Shown piece after piece: positions 35,783 through 47,300 of a stretch of DNA of 64,000 nt. Each line of letters opens with the position of its first letter. Position 1 is the first letter of the stretch. The translations under genes were made by a program, and so were the position numbers. The notes beneath the pieces were generated by a model. That model worked only from the letters and a program-made list of their open reading frames with translations, did not search any database and was not told the origin of the DNA. Source of the DNA: Richelia sinica FACHB-800 (GTDB taxonomy: Bacteria; Cyanobacteriota; Cyanobacteriia; Cyanobacteriales; Nostocaceae); NCBI RefSeq assembly GCF_014698825.1, contig NZ_JACJTT010000007.1:105641-169640 (forward strand). The letters run 5' to 3'.

Positions 35783-37138
35783 TTAGCTTTGATTCTTTTT
35801 CTGCCATTCAGATTTTACTACCTGACGACTGCGAGCAATTACTAAAGCATCATTTGGTACATCTTCGGTGACTGTTGAACCTGCCGCAACATAGACATCA
35901 TCACCCAAGGTGACAGGGGCTACTAAAACACTATTAGAACCAGTTTTTGTCCGATCGCCTATTTTGGTACGATGTTTTCTCACACCATCATAGTTAGCGG
36001 TGATTGTCCCTGCACCAATGTTGACTTGAGTGCCGGCTGTAGTGTCGCCTAAATAAGATAGGTGTGCTACGTTAGTGCGATCGCCCAATTGAGTATTTTT
36101 CAATTCCACAAAATTGCCAATGCGACAGCCAGCCCCTACTTCCACATGACCCCGCAAATGTGCATAAGGGCCGATTCTGGTTCCTGGCTGAATGACGCTA
36201 TCTGTCACCACTGAATACTGAACAGTGACTTTTTCACCCACTTGGCTATTCTCAATCAAAGTGCCTGGGCCAATGCGACTCCCCGTCGCTATCAGCGTAT
36301 TTCCCCGTAAATGGGTTTGCGGTTCAATGATGACATCTGGTTCTAATTCCACTGTTTCATCAATGGTAATACTTGATGGATCTATTAACGTCACACCAGC
36401 CATCATCCATTTTTCCTTGACCCTTTGTTGCAAAATAGCATGGGCTGTTGCTAATTGTAGGCGATCGTTAATTCCTAAAATTTCTTGGTAATCTTCCACA
36501 TCCACTGCCATCACTTTCCCCACCTGGGTGACAGCATCGGTCAGATAATATTCTTTTTGGGCATTATTAGCTTGTAAATGGGGCAGTACCCTAGCTAAAT
36601 CAGCCCAGCGAAAACAGTAAATTCCCGCATTAATGCGGCGATTTTGCCTTTGGGCCGCAGTACAATCCTTGTCTTCAACTATTTGTTGCACCACCCCTTC
36701 ACCATCACAAAATACCCGTCCATAGCCTTTGGGGTCTGGTAAATAGGCAGTCAGAATAGTTGCAGCGTTTTGGTTTTCTTGATGAGTTTGCCACAGACTT
36801 TGCAACGTTTCTGTTCGTAATAGAGGCACATCGCCATTTAGTACCAGTAAATCACCACTGTAATCTGCCAAAGCAGGGAGTAATTGCTGAATGGCATGAC
36901 CTGTTCCTAGCTGTACAGTTTGTTCCACAAACTCTAACCCAGAAATGGAATCCATAGCAGTTTTCACTTCCTGGGACTGATACCCAACAATCACTATGCG
37001 TCTTGAGGGAGAAAGCGGTTCTACACTATCAATCACTCTCTCAACCAAGGATTTCCCGCCCAAAGCATGTAAAACTTTGGGTAGATTAGATTTCATTCTT
37101 GTGCCTTTTCCCGCCGCTAGAATTGCTACAACAACCAT
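35783..37138 (-). CDS. glmU: bifunctional UDP-GlcNAc pyrophosphorylase / glucosamine-1-P acetyltransferase
   Basis: A 451-residue GlmU making UDP-N-acetylglucosamine for peptidoglycan and LPS. The uridyltransferase half begins [20 protein letters not shown], followed by GTGHAIQQ and NGDVPLL. The acetyltransferase half from about residue 250 is a left-handed beta-helix of hexapeptide repeats (for example [23 protein letters not shown]), with the catalytic His in [11 protein letters not shown], and [13 protein letters not shown]. Length and both active sites are normal. Its upstream neighbour, the HD-GYP gene, is on the same strand 114 bases away. Confidence 0.97.
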   Translation of the reverse strand: MVVVAILAAGKGTRMKSNLPKVLHALGGKSLVERVIDSVEPLSPSRRIVIVGYQSQEVKTAMDSISGLEFVEQTVQLGTGHAIQQLLPALADYSGDLLVLNGDVPLLRTETLQSLWQTHQENQNAATILTAYLPDPKGYGRVFCDGEGVVQQIVEDKDCTAAQRQNRRINAGIYCFRWADLARVLPHLQANNAQKEYYLTDAVTQVGKVMAVDVEDYQEILGINDRLQLATAHAILQQRVKEKWMMAGVTLIDPSSITIDETVELEPDVIIEPQTHLRGNTLIATGSRIGPGTLIENSQVGEKVTVQYSVVTDSVIQPGTRIGPYAHLRGHVEVGAGCRIGNFVELKNTQLGDRTNVAHLSYLGDTTAGTQVNIGAGTITANYDGVRKHRTKIGDRTKTGSNSVLVAPVTLGDDVYVAAGSTVTEDVPNDALVIARSRQVVKSEWQKKNQS

Positions 37139-37252
37139 AATGAGGTATCAGTAAATTGCGATGAATGCTTTGCTTATTTTCCCATTCAAGCCCAAATCAT
37201 CAACAACTTTATTGGAGTTGGGAAACTCTGCATTAACTCAAATTTTGGCAGC

Positions 37253-38038
37253 CTAGACTGCAACTTGCACGTTTTCGCGAGAATAAATAAATTCCACAAA
37301 TTTCTCTATCAATTGGGGATTACGCCAACCAGCTTCCGCTTCTTTCTGCATAATCCGCAGGGCAATGTCTGTACTTAAGGCTTTTTTATAAGGTCTTTCA
37401 CTTTTGAGGGCATCATAAATATCAACCATTTGAAATACCTGGGTCAGGAAAGGAATTTGCCCTCCTTGAAGCCCATCTGGATATCCTGAACCATCCCAGC
37501 GTTCGTGATGATGGCGAATGATGGGTAGTACCTCTTTCATGGTTCGCAATGGTTGACAAATTTGTTCGCCAATGACAACATGTCTTTTCATTATTTGCCA
37601 ATCTTCCCCTGTCAAAGGTTCAGATTTTAATAGCACTTGATCAGGAATTGCTAGTTTACCAATGTCGTGAAGATATGCACCCCGAATCAAGGTTTTGATT
37701 TCTGGATGTGAAAGTTCTAGATACTCACCAAACATTTTGCCTAAGTTAACTAGTCTTTCACAGTGGCCACCTGTATTAGAATCCCGATGTTCAATCGCGA
37801 TCGCAAATGACAATAATACTTGTTCAGACAGCTCAAATTCATCCGTTGACAGACACTTTTCTGCCATTAACTGTGTGAGGGTGACGGATTCAGAACTACC
37901 ATGTACATCTGATTTGAGCGATTGAGACATGTCCTGTTCTGGAACTAAAAATAGATTTCCTTTTCTGAGGATAGATGCAGTCTCATATTTTTTTTCAATC
38001 ACAATAGCACCCCGATTTGTTGAGCGATCTGTTGGCAA
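37253..38038 (-). CDS. HD-GYP domain phosphodiesterase
   Basis: An HD-GYP protein, probably hydrolysing cyclic di-GMP. The HD pair is in AYLHDIGKLAIPD near residue 148, with the further metal ligands IRHHHERWDGSGYPDG (HHxxxDGxGYP) near 195, matching the functional signature. The N-terminal 70 residues have no receiver domain, so input must come from elsewhere. The start as given is a TTG; an ATG at 37930 (MSQSLKSDVHG) would give 225 residues and leave the domain intact, so the true start is uncertain. Its stop is 114 bases upstream of glmU. Confidence 0.88.
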   Translation of the reverse strand: MPTDRSTNRGAIVIEKKYETASILRKGNLFLVPEQDMSQSLKSDVHGSSESVTLTQLMAEKCLSTDEFELSEQVLLSFAIAIEHRDSNTGGHCERLVNLGKMFGEYLELSHPEIKTLIRGAYLHDIGKLAIPDQVLLKSEPLTGEDWQIMKRHVVIGEQICQPLRTMKEVLPIIRHHHERWDGSGYPDGLQGGQIPFLTQVFQMVDIYDALKSERPYKKALSTDIALRIMQKEAEAGWRNPQLIEKFVEFIYSRENVQVAV

Positions 38039-38369
38039 AATGACTATCTGAAAAGCAGGTGTGGAAGATAAACTGTATTGTACTTAGCCAAAAGCTTTCT
38101 CCGTACAATCACGCAGGTATTAATTAAGCTACAAGATGTAGATAAATTTAAGTATATTTGCCGTCATTGTTATTTATACAAATAACAATATTTCTAGACC
38201 CTTGAGTGGAGGCTTGATAAATATTACCTGATAAATATTAAGATACTATAAAGAAGTTGGATTCAGTTTAACAAGAGTTAAGAAAAATATTATAGATACA
38301 GAAATAAAACTATATATAATATTTATAAATCAAAACTATCAATAAAAATAATATTTACTACCATCCTGA
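38039..38369. other. intergenic, 331 bases with a hairpin
   Basis: Very A/T-rich gap between mnmD and the HD-GYP gene, both on the minus strand. At 38166-38189 ATTGTTATTT and AAATAACAAT form a perfect 10-bp stem with a 4-base loop. A direct repeat of GATAAATATTA (two copies near 38216-38240) is also seen. No gene is supported. Confidence 0.55.
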
Positions 38370-39251
38370 TTATAACCATCTTTTCCGCCATTGAGATGTA
38401 GGTTCTAGGTCGCTAGTTTCCTGCTCTTTTTGTCTTCTTTGCAATATTGTCTGGGGAGAATCTTGTAGTTGGGGATCGCGGTAGGGAACTGCTGCACGAG
38501 TGAGTAAATGTTCTGTTTCTGCCAGAGATAGGGGCATAATTCCGCTAGTAGATGTCAATACATCGTCGCTATGGGCTGCGATTGTACCTGGTGTGCGTCT
38601 ACCTACAGGTGGAGTAGAAGCTATTACTAAACCAGCATTTAAAAGCGCAGTTCGCACAGCAGCAGCACAGGAATAAGTGGCCAGTAATCCGGTAGTTTTT
38701 AAACAACAAGAAACCTCTTTGATAAATTCTACAGTCCATAATTGTGGACATTGAGGAGGAGAAAAGGGATCGAGAAATATGGCATCTGCTGTAAATCCAG
38801 ATTCACGGATTTGTAAAATTGAATTTCTGGCATCACCTATCATTAAATGGCCATGACAATTAGTTGTTTGTATATGCTCCTTAAAAGCTAATAAATTGAG
38901 AATTTCTAAATATCCATAGTTCCAGTTATCAAATAAGTTATGGGTAAGAGCAGCTTGGGGTACTGTAGGGTTGAGTTCCAAAGCCATAATTTCTATATGA
39001 CAACTAGGGTTGGCTGACCAAATTGTCTCTAAAGCGGCGGCTGTGTTGTATCCTAGACCATAACAAACATCTAGTAAGCGTACAAACCCAGTTTTGGCTT
39101 TGGTTGCTAGTTGTGTCGGGGCAGCAAATTTCAAAAAGCTTTCTTGTCTAGCTCCATAATGGCTGTGAAATGATTCTCCGAATTCTGGGGAGATAAAAGT
39201 AAATGAACCGTCTTGTGTAGATTGGGGAATAAAAGTTGCAAATTCAGCCAT
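38370..39251 (-). CDS. mnmD: tRNA mnm5s2U methyltransferase, MnmD type
   Basis: A SAM-dependent methyltransferase of the MnmC N-domain family, acting on the wobble uridine of certain tRNAs. SAM motif I is LLDVCYGLGYNTA near residue 64, and the family block DAIFLDPFSPPQCPQLW is near 180, followed by LATYSCAAAVRTAL. The FAD-dependent oxidase half of MnmC is absent, so it is the stand-alone MnmD form. I start it at the ATG giving MAEFATFIPQ (39251); a longer frame reaches 39380 but would run across the start of the divergent sulfurtransferase gene. The two starts are only 28 bases apart. Confidence 0.82.
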   Translation of the reverse strand: MAEFATFIPQSTQDGSFTFISPEFGESFHSHYGARQESFLKFAAPTQLATKAKTGFVRLLDVCYGLGYNTAAALETIWSANPSCHIEIMALELNPTVPQAALTHNLFDNWNYGYLEILNLLAFKEHIQTTNCHGHLMIGDARNSILQIRESGFTADAIFLDPFSPPQCPQLWTVEFIKEVSCCLKTTGLLATYSCAAAVRTALLNAGLVIASTPPVGRRTPGTIAAHSDDVLTSTSGIMPLSLAETEHLLTRAAVPYRDPQLQDSPQTILQRRQKEQETSDLEPTSQWRKRWL

Positions 39252-39279
39252 ACTGTAAATGTTTAAATTGTGATTGTAT

Positions 39280-40125
39280 ATGAGTAATACTCCAGTTGTT
39301 TCTCCACAATGGCTCAGAGAAAATCTGCATAATCCTGAAGTGGTAATTGTCGATTGCCGTTTCTCTTTACCTGATCCCACCTTAGGACAACAACAGTATC
39401 AAGTTAGCCATATTCCGGGAGCTTGCTATTTAGATTTAAATGAAGATTTATCCAGTCCAGTGGGAGAACATGGTGGTAGACATCCTTTACCTAATGCTGA
39501 TGAATTAGCCACAAAATTAGGCAAAATTGGCATCACTAATCAAAAAAGTTTTGTAGTTGCCTATGATGATTCCCGGTTTGCTTTTGCTGCGCGTTTGTGG
39601 TGGTTGTTGCGTTATTTGGGACATGAACAAGTTGCTGTGTTAGATGGAGGTTTTGCCGGATGGCAACAAGCTGGTTATCCCGTTACTAATGAGATCCCAA
39701 CACCACCAATAACTCAATTTGTACCTCAAATTCAAGCCGAAAAAGCAGTAGATTATAGTTACGTCAAAAACCACAAAGATAGCCCAGAGGTAGTTTTGGT
39801 TGATTCCCGTGAGGGCGATCGCTATCGTGGGGAAAGAGAACCAACTGATAAAATCGCTGGTCATATTCCCGGTGCAGTTAACTATCCTTGGCCAGAGGTA
39901 ACAGATACTGCTGGTTACTTACAACCTACAGCTGTTCAGCAACAACGTTGGCAACATATCGCCACGGCTGAGGAAATTTTAGTTTATTGCGGTTCTGGTG
40001 TGACAGCTTGTGTGAATTTAATTTCTTTGGAAGTGGCGGGGATCAAAACTGGTAAACTTTATGTCGGTAGCTGGAGTGATTGGATTACTTATGATGAAAA
40101 CGATATCTCTAGGCAATCAGTTTGA
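39280..40125 (+). CDS. thiosulfate / 3-mercaptopyruvate sulfurtransferase
   Basis: A 281-residue two-domain rhodanese family sulfurtransferase. The inactive N-terminal domain has VVIVDCRFSL and HIPGACYLD; the C-terminal catalytic domain has VLVDSREGDRYRGE, AGHIPGAVNYPW and the active-site loop VYCGSGVTACVNL with the persulfide Cys. CGSGVTA is closer to mercaptopyruvate sulfurtransferases than to CRKGVTA-type rhodaneses. The ATG giving MSNTPVV is preferred to a TTG six bases upstream. It is followed after 18 bases by a YqiA-like hydrolase gene. Confidence 0.93.
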   Translation: MSNTPVVSPQWLRENLHNPEVVIVDCRFSLPDPTLGQQQYQVSHIPGACYLDLNEDLSSPVGEHGGRHPLPNADELATKLGKIGITNQKSFVVAYDDSRFAFAARLWWLLRYLGHEQVAVLDGGFAGWQQAGYPVTNEIPTPPITQFVPQIQAEKAVDYSYVKNHKDSPEVVLVDSREGDRYRGEREPTDKIAGHIPGAVNYPWPEVTDTAGYLQPTAVQQQRWQHIATAEEILVYCGSGVTACVNLISLEVAGIKTGKLYVGSWSDWITYDENDISRQSV

Positions 40126-40143
40126 CGGGTGATTATTGGTAGC

Positions 40144-40776
40144 ATGTTTATCTATCTCCACGGTTTTGCTTCTAGTCCCCAATCTGCTAAAGCCCAGGAT
40201 ATCAGCCAACGCTTTGCCCAACTCCAGATCCCAGTGCAAGTTCCTGACTTAAATGCTGGTGATTTTTCCCATTTGACAATTTCTCGACAGTTAAATCAAG
40301 TAGCCACAGAGTTTGCTGATAGTTCTGCACCTATTACTTTGATTGGTTCGAGTTTAGGTGGATTGACGGCTGCACATTTAGCACAAAAGTATCCCCAAGT
40401 ACAACGTCTTGTCTTATTAGCACCAGCATTTGGGTTTTTGTCCCATTGGTTAGTGAAATTGGGTGAGGCAGAAATACAACGATGGCAGCAAGACAAATAT
40501 CTGATGGTGTACCACTACGGTGAAAAACAACATCTGCCCCTACATTACGATTTTCTCACCGATGCTAGCCAATATCAGGAAGAAGATTTGCAGCGTCCTG
40601 TCCCTACCCTAATTTTGCATGGAAACCATGATGAAGTTATCCCCATCAGTGCCAGTCGTGATTTCGTGCGATCGCGTCCTTGGACAGAGTTAATAGAACT
40701 GGATAGCGACCATTCTTTAGGTAATGCCACATCGGCAATTTGGCAAGCTATTTACTCATTTTGCTTTGGTAGTTAA
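40144..40776 (+). CDS. YqiA/YcfP-like alpha/beta hydrolase
   Basis: A 210-residue small esterase-like hydrolase. The family start [18 protein letters not shown] is read from the ATG; an in-frame GTG five codons upstream is less likely. The nucleophile elbow is [11 protein letters not shown] with Ser near residue 69, the acid is in HGNHDEVIP and the catalytic His in LDSDHSLGN. The triad is complete. It probably forms an operon with the sulfurtransferase before it and hisC 32 bases after it. Substrate unknown. Confidence 0.85.
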   Translation: MFIYLHGFASSPQSAKAQDISQRFAQLQIPVQVPDLNAGDFSHLTISRQLNQVATEFADSSAPITLIGSSLGGLTAAHLAQKYPQVQRLVLLAPAFGFLSHWLVKLGEAEIQRWQQDKYLMVYHYGEKQHLPLHYDFLTDASQYQEEDLQRPVPTLILHGNHDEVIPISASRDFVRSRPWTELIELDSDHSLGNATSAIWQAIYSFCFGS

Positions 40777-40808
40777 CTAAGACAAAATATTCAACCATTA
40801 CCATAATT

Positions 40809-41954
40809 ATGCTTAAATTCATTCGGTCCGATTTATCTGAATTTACCGCCTATAAACCCCATCCCAGTAGTGATACCGGGGAACCTGTCGCTACTCAGTT
40901 TGACCGACTCGATACCAATGAAAGCCCCTATGATTTACCTTCAGATTTAAAAGAAAAGTTAGCTTGGCATTTCCAGCAAGTAATTGAAAGCAATCGCTAT
41001 CCTGATGGTGGTCATGAAAACCTCAAAGATGCGATCGCTGAATATGTGAATGAATCTGCTGGCCTTTCCTCTCCCTTATTTACATCTGCCCATATCTCCG
41101 TTGGGAATGGTTCCGATGAATTGATTCGTTCTCTATTAATTGCCACTTGTCTCCAGGGAGAAGGCTCAATTTTAGTCACCAATCCTACCTTTTCCATGTA
41201 TGCAATTCTCGCCCAAACCTTGGGTATTCCCGTGGTAACTGTGGGTAGAAATGAAAGCAACTTTGAAATGGATTTAGCCGCAGCAAAATCTGCCCTGGAA
41301 TCAACTCAAACCCCACCCATTCGGGTTGTCTTTGTTGTTCATCCCAACTCCCCCACAGCTAATTGCTTAACAGACGCAGAATTAACATGGTTGAGAAGTC
41401 TGCCAGAGGAAGTGTTAGTAGTAATTGATGAAGCTTACTTTGAGTTTAGTCAAACGACCCTAGTGGCAGAAATTGCCCAGCGTCCCAACTGGATTATTCT
41501 GCGTACCTTTTCTAAAGCCTTTCGTTTGGCAGCCATGCGGGTAGGTTATGCTGTCGCTCATCCAGAAGCGATCGCTATTTTAGAAAAAGTCCGCTTACCT
41601 TACAACCTGCCTAGTTTTTCCATCGCGGCCGCTTTAGTAGCATTGCAACACCGCCAAACTTTACTGGCATCCATTCCCCAAACAATTAGCGATCGGACTC
41701 AACTCATCACTACTCTATCTTCTCATCCCGCCTTAGAAATTGTCCCCAGTGCCACCAACTTTATCTACCTGCGTCTGAAATCTTCACAATCTCCATCAGC
41801 AACCTTAACCCATCTCTACCAACAACTTAAATCTCATGGTACTTTAATCAGACTCCTACCCAGTGGATTAAGAATAACTATCGGCAGTCCAGCAGAAAAT
41901 ACCCGCACCTTACAACGACTACAAGCAGCTTTAGCTAACTTTCCATCACCTTAA
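40809..41954 (+). CDS. hisC: histidinol-phosphate aminotransferase
   Basis: A 381-residue PLP-dependent aminotransferase of histidine biosynthesis (imidazole-acetol phosphate to histidinol phosphate). Seen are [12 protein letters not shown] near residue 32, the glycine-rich [29 protein letters not shown] and the PLP lysine in [16 protein letters not shown] near residue 240. Length is typical. It ends by sharing the TTAA of its stop with the stop of the opposite-strand gene. As cyanobacteria may carry several HisC-type enzymes, aromatic aminotransferase activity cannot be excluded. Confidence 0.92.
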   Translation: MLKFIRSDLSEFTAYKPHPSSDTGEPVATQFDRLDTNESPYDLPSDLKEKLAWHFQQVIESNRYPDGGHENLKDAIAEYVNESAGLSSPLFTSAHISVGNGSDELIRSLLIATCLQGEGSILVTNPTFSMYAILAQTLGIPVVTVGRNESNFEMDLAAAKSALESTQTPPIRVVFVVHPNSPTANCLTDAELTWLRSLPEEVLVVIDEAYFEFSQTTLVAEIAQRPNWIILRTFSKAFRLAAMRVGYAVAHPEAIAILEKVRLPYNLPSFSIAAALVALQHRQTLLASIPQTISDRTQLITTLSSHPALEIVPSATNFIYLRLKSSQSPSATLTHLYQQLKSHGTLIRLLPSGLRITIGSPAENTRTLQRLQAALANFPSP

Positions 41955-42481
41955 TAATTATCAACATCGCTGCCAAAACGTCTGACTATTGCCACCGTTT
42001 GTGGCAGCACTCCCACCAAATTAGCAAAAGCTTCATCCGGTAACTGAGCTACTATATCTGCTGTAAACCACTGTTCAAACTGATCTAGAATTTTTTGTAC
42101 TCGCTCGTGAGCAATATGATTTTCTGTAATTTGCTTAATTAAGCGAATCCACTGTCTTCTAATCAAAAAAGCCTTTTGACGGTCTTCGTGGGATTCAGGA
42201 GACAGTAAAGACAAATTTCCTATAGCTAATACCCTTTGGCAGTCACGGTCATAATCCCCACCTACTACTGCTCCAGGTCCAGCAAACTCCGCATGGTATT
42301 TTTTAAACAGTATTAATCCATTACGCCTGCGACTATTGACCATCAAAACTTCATGATTATGTAGCATTGTCAGAATGTCAGCCTCTTCATCTGGCATAGC
42401 AACACGGTCAATAACATGAGTATCTAGGTGATAATTTGATACCATAACTGCTTGATAGCGTCGATTCTTTTCGCTATCCAT
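41951..42481 (-). CDS. conserved protein of unknown function
   Basis: A 176-residue soluble protein. I start it at the ATG giving [14 protein letters not shown] because AAGGAAG lies 11 bases before it; a GTG 39 bases upstream (42520) is the alternative. The first half seems alpha/beta with [19 protein letters not shown] and a basic patch [15 protein letters not shown]; the second half is helical ([16 protein letters not shown]). No membrane segment or known motif is visible. The regular structure and good codon use suggest a real gene. The stop overlaps the stop of hisC. Function not recognised. Confidence 0.75.
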   Translation of the reverse strand: MDSEKNRRYQAVMVSNYHLDTHVIDRVAMPDEEADILTMLHNHEVLMVNSRRRNGLILFKKYHAEFAGPGAVVGGDYDRDCQRVLAIGNLSLLSPESHEDRQKAFLIRRQWIRLIKQITENHIAHERVQKILDQFEQWFTADIVAQLPDEAFANLVGVLPQTVAIVRRFGSDVDNY

Positions 42482-42787
42482 ATTTTCTCTAACTTCCTTG
42501 AGTTGGTTGACAAGACGCACTTCAAAATTAACTACCGGAAAGTGGAATTAGAGCCTGAAATTATCTTAAATTTTTAACTTTTTTTACTATATTTTGCTTA
42601 TTTTAGTCATAAATCATTATACTTCGCAATTATTAACCTAATTTTAGGTGATTTGACAACCTTTGTGTCTCTAACAGGACATCTTTAACTTAAAGTTTTG
42701 ATAAAGATCAATGGGAAAATGCAAAGTTATCATGGGTGATCTCCCTGTTACTCCATGTATTTACGAAACTCAGCAGCCTCAATGTGA

Positions 42788-43393
42788 TTAACCATTCAGC
42801 CGTTTATGGAGAAAAATCTGCCTTGATTGGTTAAATAGAACCGTATTCCAGTCAGATTCTACCTGATGCACTCGATATCCCTGTTTAAAATAAAGCTGTC
42901 TAGCTGGGTAGTTTTTTTCCAAAACATGTAAGTATATGTCTTGAAACCCCCATTCCTGGGACAATTGTTCACACCTCATGAGTAAACTAGATGCCACACC
43001 ATACCGCCGATATTGAGGGTTAACAGCCAAATTAGATAAATAAGGAAAGGTTTTTTGCACATAAGCCCAAGAATCACTGAAACGTACATTCAGTTCTACC
43101 GTTCCCACAATTTGATTACCTTTTTCCGGTGTAGCATCTATTGCTACCAAACAAGCATGATGGGGTGATGGAGAAATTAGACGGTATCTGAGGTCTTCGT
43201 AAATACCCAAGCGGAATAAGGGAAAGGCCCAACCCCAGAAACCAGTTTGAGAATGGAAGCTTTCAGCAATAATTTGGGCAATACCAGTCAAATCAGCAGA
43301 TGTAGCTGCACGAATTTCCATCTGCCAGGAAGATTTAACTCCAGGGTCGGTGACTGGTTGTGGATGATGTGGGTGGAAAAACCAGGATTTCAA
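42788..43393 (-). CDS. GNAT-family N-acetyltransferase
   Basis: A GNAT acetyltransferase using acetyl-CoA. The domain covers about residues 25-190: IRAATSADLTGIAQII at its start, the core strand then YLSNLAVNPQYRRYGVASSLL carries the acetyl-CoA-binding Q/RxxGxA loop, and LHVLEKNYPARQLYFKQGY is motif B. The start given is a TTG with a 24-residue extension containing WFFHPHHPQP; an ATG at 43321 (MEIRAATSAD) would give a domain-only protein of 177 residues. Substrate (amine, ribosomal protein or antibiotic) unknown. It is separated from its neighbours by long gaps. Confidence 0.87.
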   Translation of the reverse strand: MKSWFFHPHHPQPVTDPGVKSSWQMEIRAATSADLTGIAQIIAESFHSQTGFWGWAFPLFRLGIYEDLRYRLISPSPHHACLVAIDATPEKGNQIVGTVELNVRFSDSWAYVQKTFPYLSNLAVNPQYRRYGVASSLLMRCEQLSQEWGFQDIYLHVLEKNYPARQLYFKQGYRVHQVESDWNTVLFNQSRQIFLHKRLNG

Positions 43394-44330
43394 AGCCAGC
43401 TTACAAATTTATTTAATTGCGGAACTATATCTCTCCAGTATCCTTCATCCACCCTCTAAAACTAAATGACAAATCTTGTGAATTGCTAAAAATAGCACTG
43501 GATATAAGCTAAACTCATGACTGGTACGCTCAGACCACTAGAGAAGACAGGGTGAACGTTGGTATTGTCAGGTTAGAGACAGATGGGTTTCTCACTATCT
43601 GGAGTCTACCAGCATTTGCATAGCACAGATGGCTAGGAAAATTACCAATCAGTTTAGCAGTACCTATATTATTATGGTTGAGCGACTCCTATGGCTACGA
43701 GCTTGAGATTGTTTCTGACCTGGTTTTGCTCGGGACAGTTAGCACTCAAGTAAGACTATGGTTGATACTAGAAACAGAATTATGTAGAGATACCTCATAT
43801 TCAATATTAAAAATTCCCAATTTACTGAAAACTACTCTTTGTCTTAGTATTAGTTCTAATTAAGAAATTGGAAATGGGTATTTGTTTGATAGTATACTGT
43901 GGTTGCAAGTAGTGCTGGCGTATTATTAATGACTCTAGTCGCGATCGCCATAAATTCAAAATAGGAGGTGTTAGGAAAGCTCAAGGACTGGGAAAAATGA
44001 ATTTATAGGGGCAATTAGCTGTTATATCTAGCAGGTAATTGTGTCTGAAAAAATGGCAATTAATAAGAAAACACAGGTACAGGTTTTCAGGATGAGCAAA
44101 AATTTCAGCAATTTTCAAACACAGCGATCGCCATCCAGTCGCTGCTTGGCATCAGAGGCACAAAGCATGAATCATTAAATTTATTTAAGTAATTCCCACC
44201 TTTGTCAAGATAGCAGTCAAATAATTAAACAGTTTATTGGTCGAAATAACCTGCGCTTCCTTGACTAATTACAGTTCCCTGACTCAGCTTAATTCTTTAT
44301 CCAACTGCCGTTGCAGCAGGAAAGCGGTGC
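43394..44330. other. intergenic, 937 bases
   Basis: Long spacer between the acetyltransferase (minus) and the cyclase (plus). It carries HIP1 sites near 43940 and 44126. A 61-codon frame at 43678 has no proper start codon or ribosome site and is not called. No RNA or repeat was recognised. It should hold the promoter and perhaps regulatory sites for the large cyclase gene. Confidence 0.5.
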
Positions 44331-47300
44331 ATGATATCACAAGCACACAGTAAGCCAAAAATTTTAGTTGTCGATGATGAACCCGACAACCTTGACTTGC
44401 TTTACCGCACTTTTTATCGTGAATATAAGGTGCTGAGGGCAAACTCTGGCCCAGCGGCATTAGATTTGTTGGCCCAAGAAGGAGATATTTCAGTGATTAT
44501 CTCCGACCAAAGAATGCCAATGATGAGTGGTACAGAGTTTTTAAGCCTGACAGCAACCCAATACCCAGATATTATTCGGATTATTTTAACTGGCTATACC
44601 GATGTCGAAGACTTGGTGGAAGCAATTAATGCTGGAAAAGTATTTAAATATGTCACCAAGCCTTGGGAAGCAGAGGAACTCAAAGCTGTAGTTCGTCAAG
44701 CGTTGGACACCCATAATGTACTCAAAGCCAGAACCCGCGAACTGACTCGCACTTTGCGGCAAGAGTCTTTGCTAAATACTGTTACTAATACAATTCGTAG
44801 TGCTTTAGACTATCGGCAAATTTTACAAACAATTGTAGATACCGTTGGACATATGCTGGAAGTGGATGTGTGTTTATTACGTCCCTTCCAAGATGAACAA
44901 TTAGCTGACGAAGGATTTATTTATCAAAAAGCTGCTATCAGTGCCAATGAGGAATCAGGAGAATCTACTACAGAGGTAGGAGAAGTATCTGTGTGTGCAT
45001 CTCCGGTGTTGGTGCAAACTGTGTGGGAAACCCGCGAAGTCCAGGTCATCCAAGATGTAACTAATGATGACCGGATTCAAGGAGACCGAATTGAAGCTTT
45101 TCGCATTGCGAATATTCACTCTAGCTTAGTAGTCCCCTTAATTTGTCAACAGGAACTCATTGCTGTCCTCGCATTACACCAATGTTCCCAATCTCGTCTC
45201 TGGGGAGAAGAAGAGGTACAGCTAGTGATGATGGTGGCAGACCAAGCAGCCTTGGCATTGTCCCAATCCTATGCCTATGAGCAAGTTCGTGCCCTAGCTA
45301 AAAGAGAATCATTAATCAATACTATTACAAGTGCTATTCGCTCCAGTTTAGATCCACAAGATATATTTGCTGCTATTACTCAACAACTAGGACAGGCTTT
45401 ACAAGTTGATGGTTGTGTTTTGTCCCTATGGACAGAAGAAGATGAATTTTTAGAATGCGTTGGTTTATACGATAGCGCTGAAGATCCAGGTGTATTGGCA
45501 GATAATTACAGCCAAAATAATCTGGGTGGTTTAACAAAACAATTACCCAGTACACAAATACCAATTACCCACCCCATTCTGCAAGAAACATTGCGGACAC
45601 AGGAACCAGTGATTATTGGTGATATTAGTAGCTCTAATTTAACATTACAGGGATTTAACTTACCGTTGCATACTGCAGTGCGATCGCTCATGGTAGTGCC
45701 CTTAGTCGCCGATGGTAAATGTATTGGTAGTATTGCTTTAGCCCAAGGAACAAGAACCCGCAGATGGCTAGTCTCAGAAATAGAATTAGCCAAAGCTGTA
45801 GCTTCCCAAGCAGCGATCGCTGTGCAACAATCTAGACTGTATCAAAAAACCCGTGAACAAGCAGAACGGTTATTAGAACTAGACCGGCAAAAAACCGAGT
45901 TTTTCCAAAATATCTCCCACGAGTTCCGTACCCCTATCACCTTAATCCAAGGGCCATTAGAATCCTCAGTCAGCGTAGGTGAAGGTTTATCCTACGATCA
46001 AAGTATGATCGCCCTGCGTAACTCCCGTCGGTTGTTACGATTAGTCAATCAACTACTGGATTTACAGCGCCTAGATGCTGGCAGAATGCAGCCTAGTTTC
46101 CGCCCTTGTGATCTCGTAGAATTCGTCACCCAAATCATTGAATCCTTTCGTCCCTACTGTGAGAAAAAGGGACTGCGAGTATTTAGTGATTTAGCCCTTT
46201 GCCCCCCAGTCTACTTAGACCTAGAAAAATTTGACAAGGTAATTTATAACCTGTTGTCCAATGCCATGAAATTCACCCGTGAAGGTGGGGTTATCTCTGT
46301 CAGACTACATGCCCGCACCGATCACTGTATTTTACAAGTCCAAGACACAGGGATTGGCATTAGACCAGAACAAATTCCCTACCTCTTCGACAGGTTTCGT
46401 CAAGCCGAAGGTTCAGCCAACCGTTCCTATGAAGGTAGTGGTTTAGGATTGGCTTTAGTGAAAGAATTGGTAGAACTGCACGGGGGACAAGTAACCGTAG
46501 AATCAGTTTATGGCCAAGGTACAACCTTTACCTTACAACTATTAACCGGTTCAGCCCATTTACCCCCTGAACAGGTCAAAGATACGCCAGGGGAAATCAC
46601 CATCAGCCGGGCCAGTGTGGAACTAGCTGATTTAGAACAGTTGGAGTCAACCACAGAACAATTAGAAGTTAAGCCAGAATTACTCCCTCAACCAGCCAAT
46701 TCCTCCACTGGAGGCAGTCCAACCATCCAAGGTAAGGGTGATACCATCTTAGTGGTAGATGATAACCCTGATTTGCGTAGTTATGTATCTGATATCCTCC
46801 GTCGCAGTGGTTATCACGTAGCGACTGCCCGCAACGGCTATGAAGGTTACAATACAGCCCAGGAAATAGTCCCCAGCCTGATTATCACCGATTTGATGAT
46901 GCCATTGGTGACAGGCATGGAAATGATTCGGATGATTCGTAGCGATGGAAATTTAAAAGGAATACCCATCATTCTCCTCACAGCGAAAGTAGACGAAGAA
47001 ACTCGCATTGAAGGGACTGAACATGGTGCAGATGCTTATTTAGCAAAACCCTTCAATGACCGGGAACTTCTAGCAGAGGCGCGGAATCTTTTAGCCTTGA
47101 AGGAAAATGAAAAACGCATCTTGGAACTCAACAGTTACCTGACAGAATCAGTCCTCAAACGCTTTTTGCCACCAGCGTTAGTACAGAAAGCTGCTGCGGG
47201 AACTCTTACCCTAGACTTGCGTCCAGAACCGCGATTAGTCACCGTGTTGTTTAGTGATATTGTCGGCTTTACTCAACTAGCCAATACCCTCAGATCCCGA

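Noticed and set aside
39252..39380. N-terminal extension of MnmD
   Set aside because: It would overlap the coding start of the divergent sulfurtransferase; the inner ATG matches the expected domain start.
43678..43863. 61-codon open frame upstream of cyaC
   Set aside because: Non-ATG start, no ribosome site and no protein-like pattern; more likely part of the long non-coding leader region.
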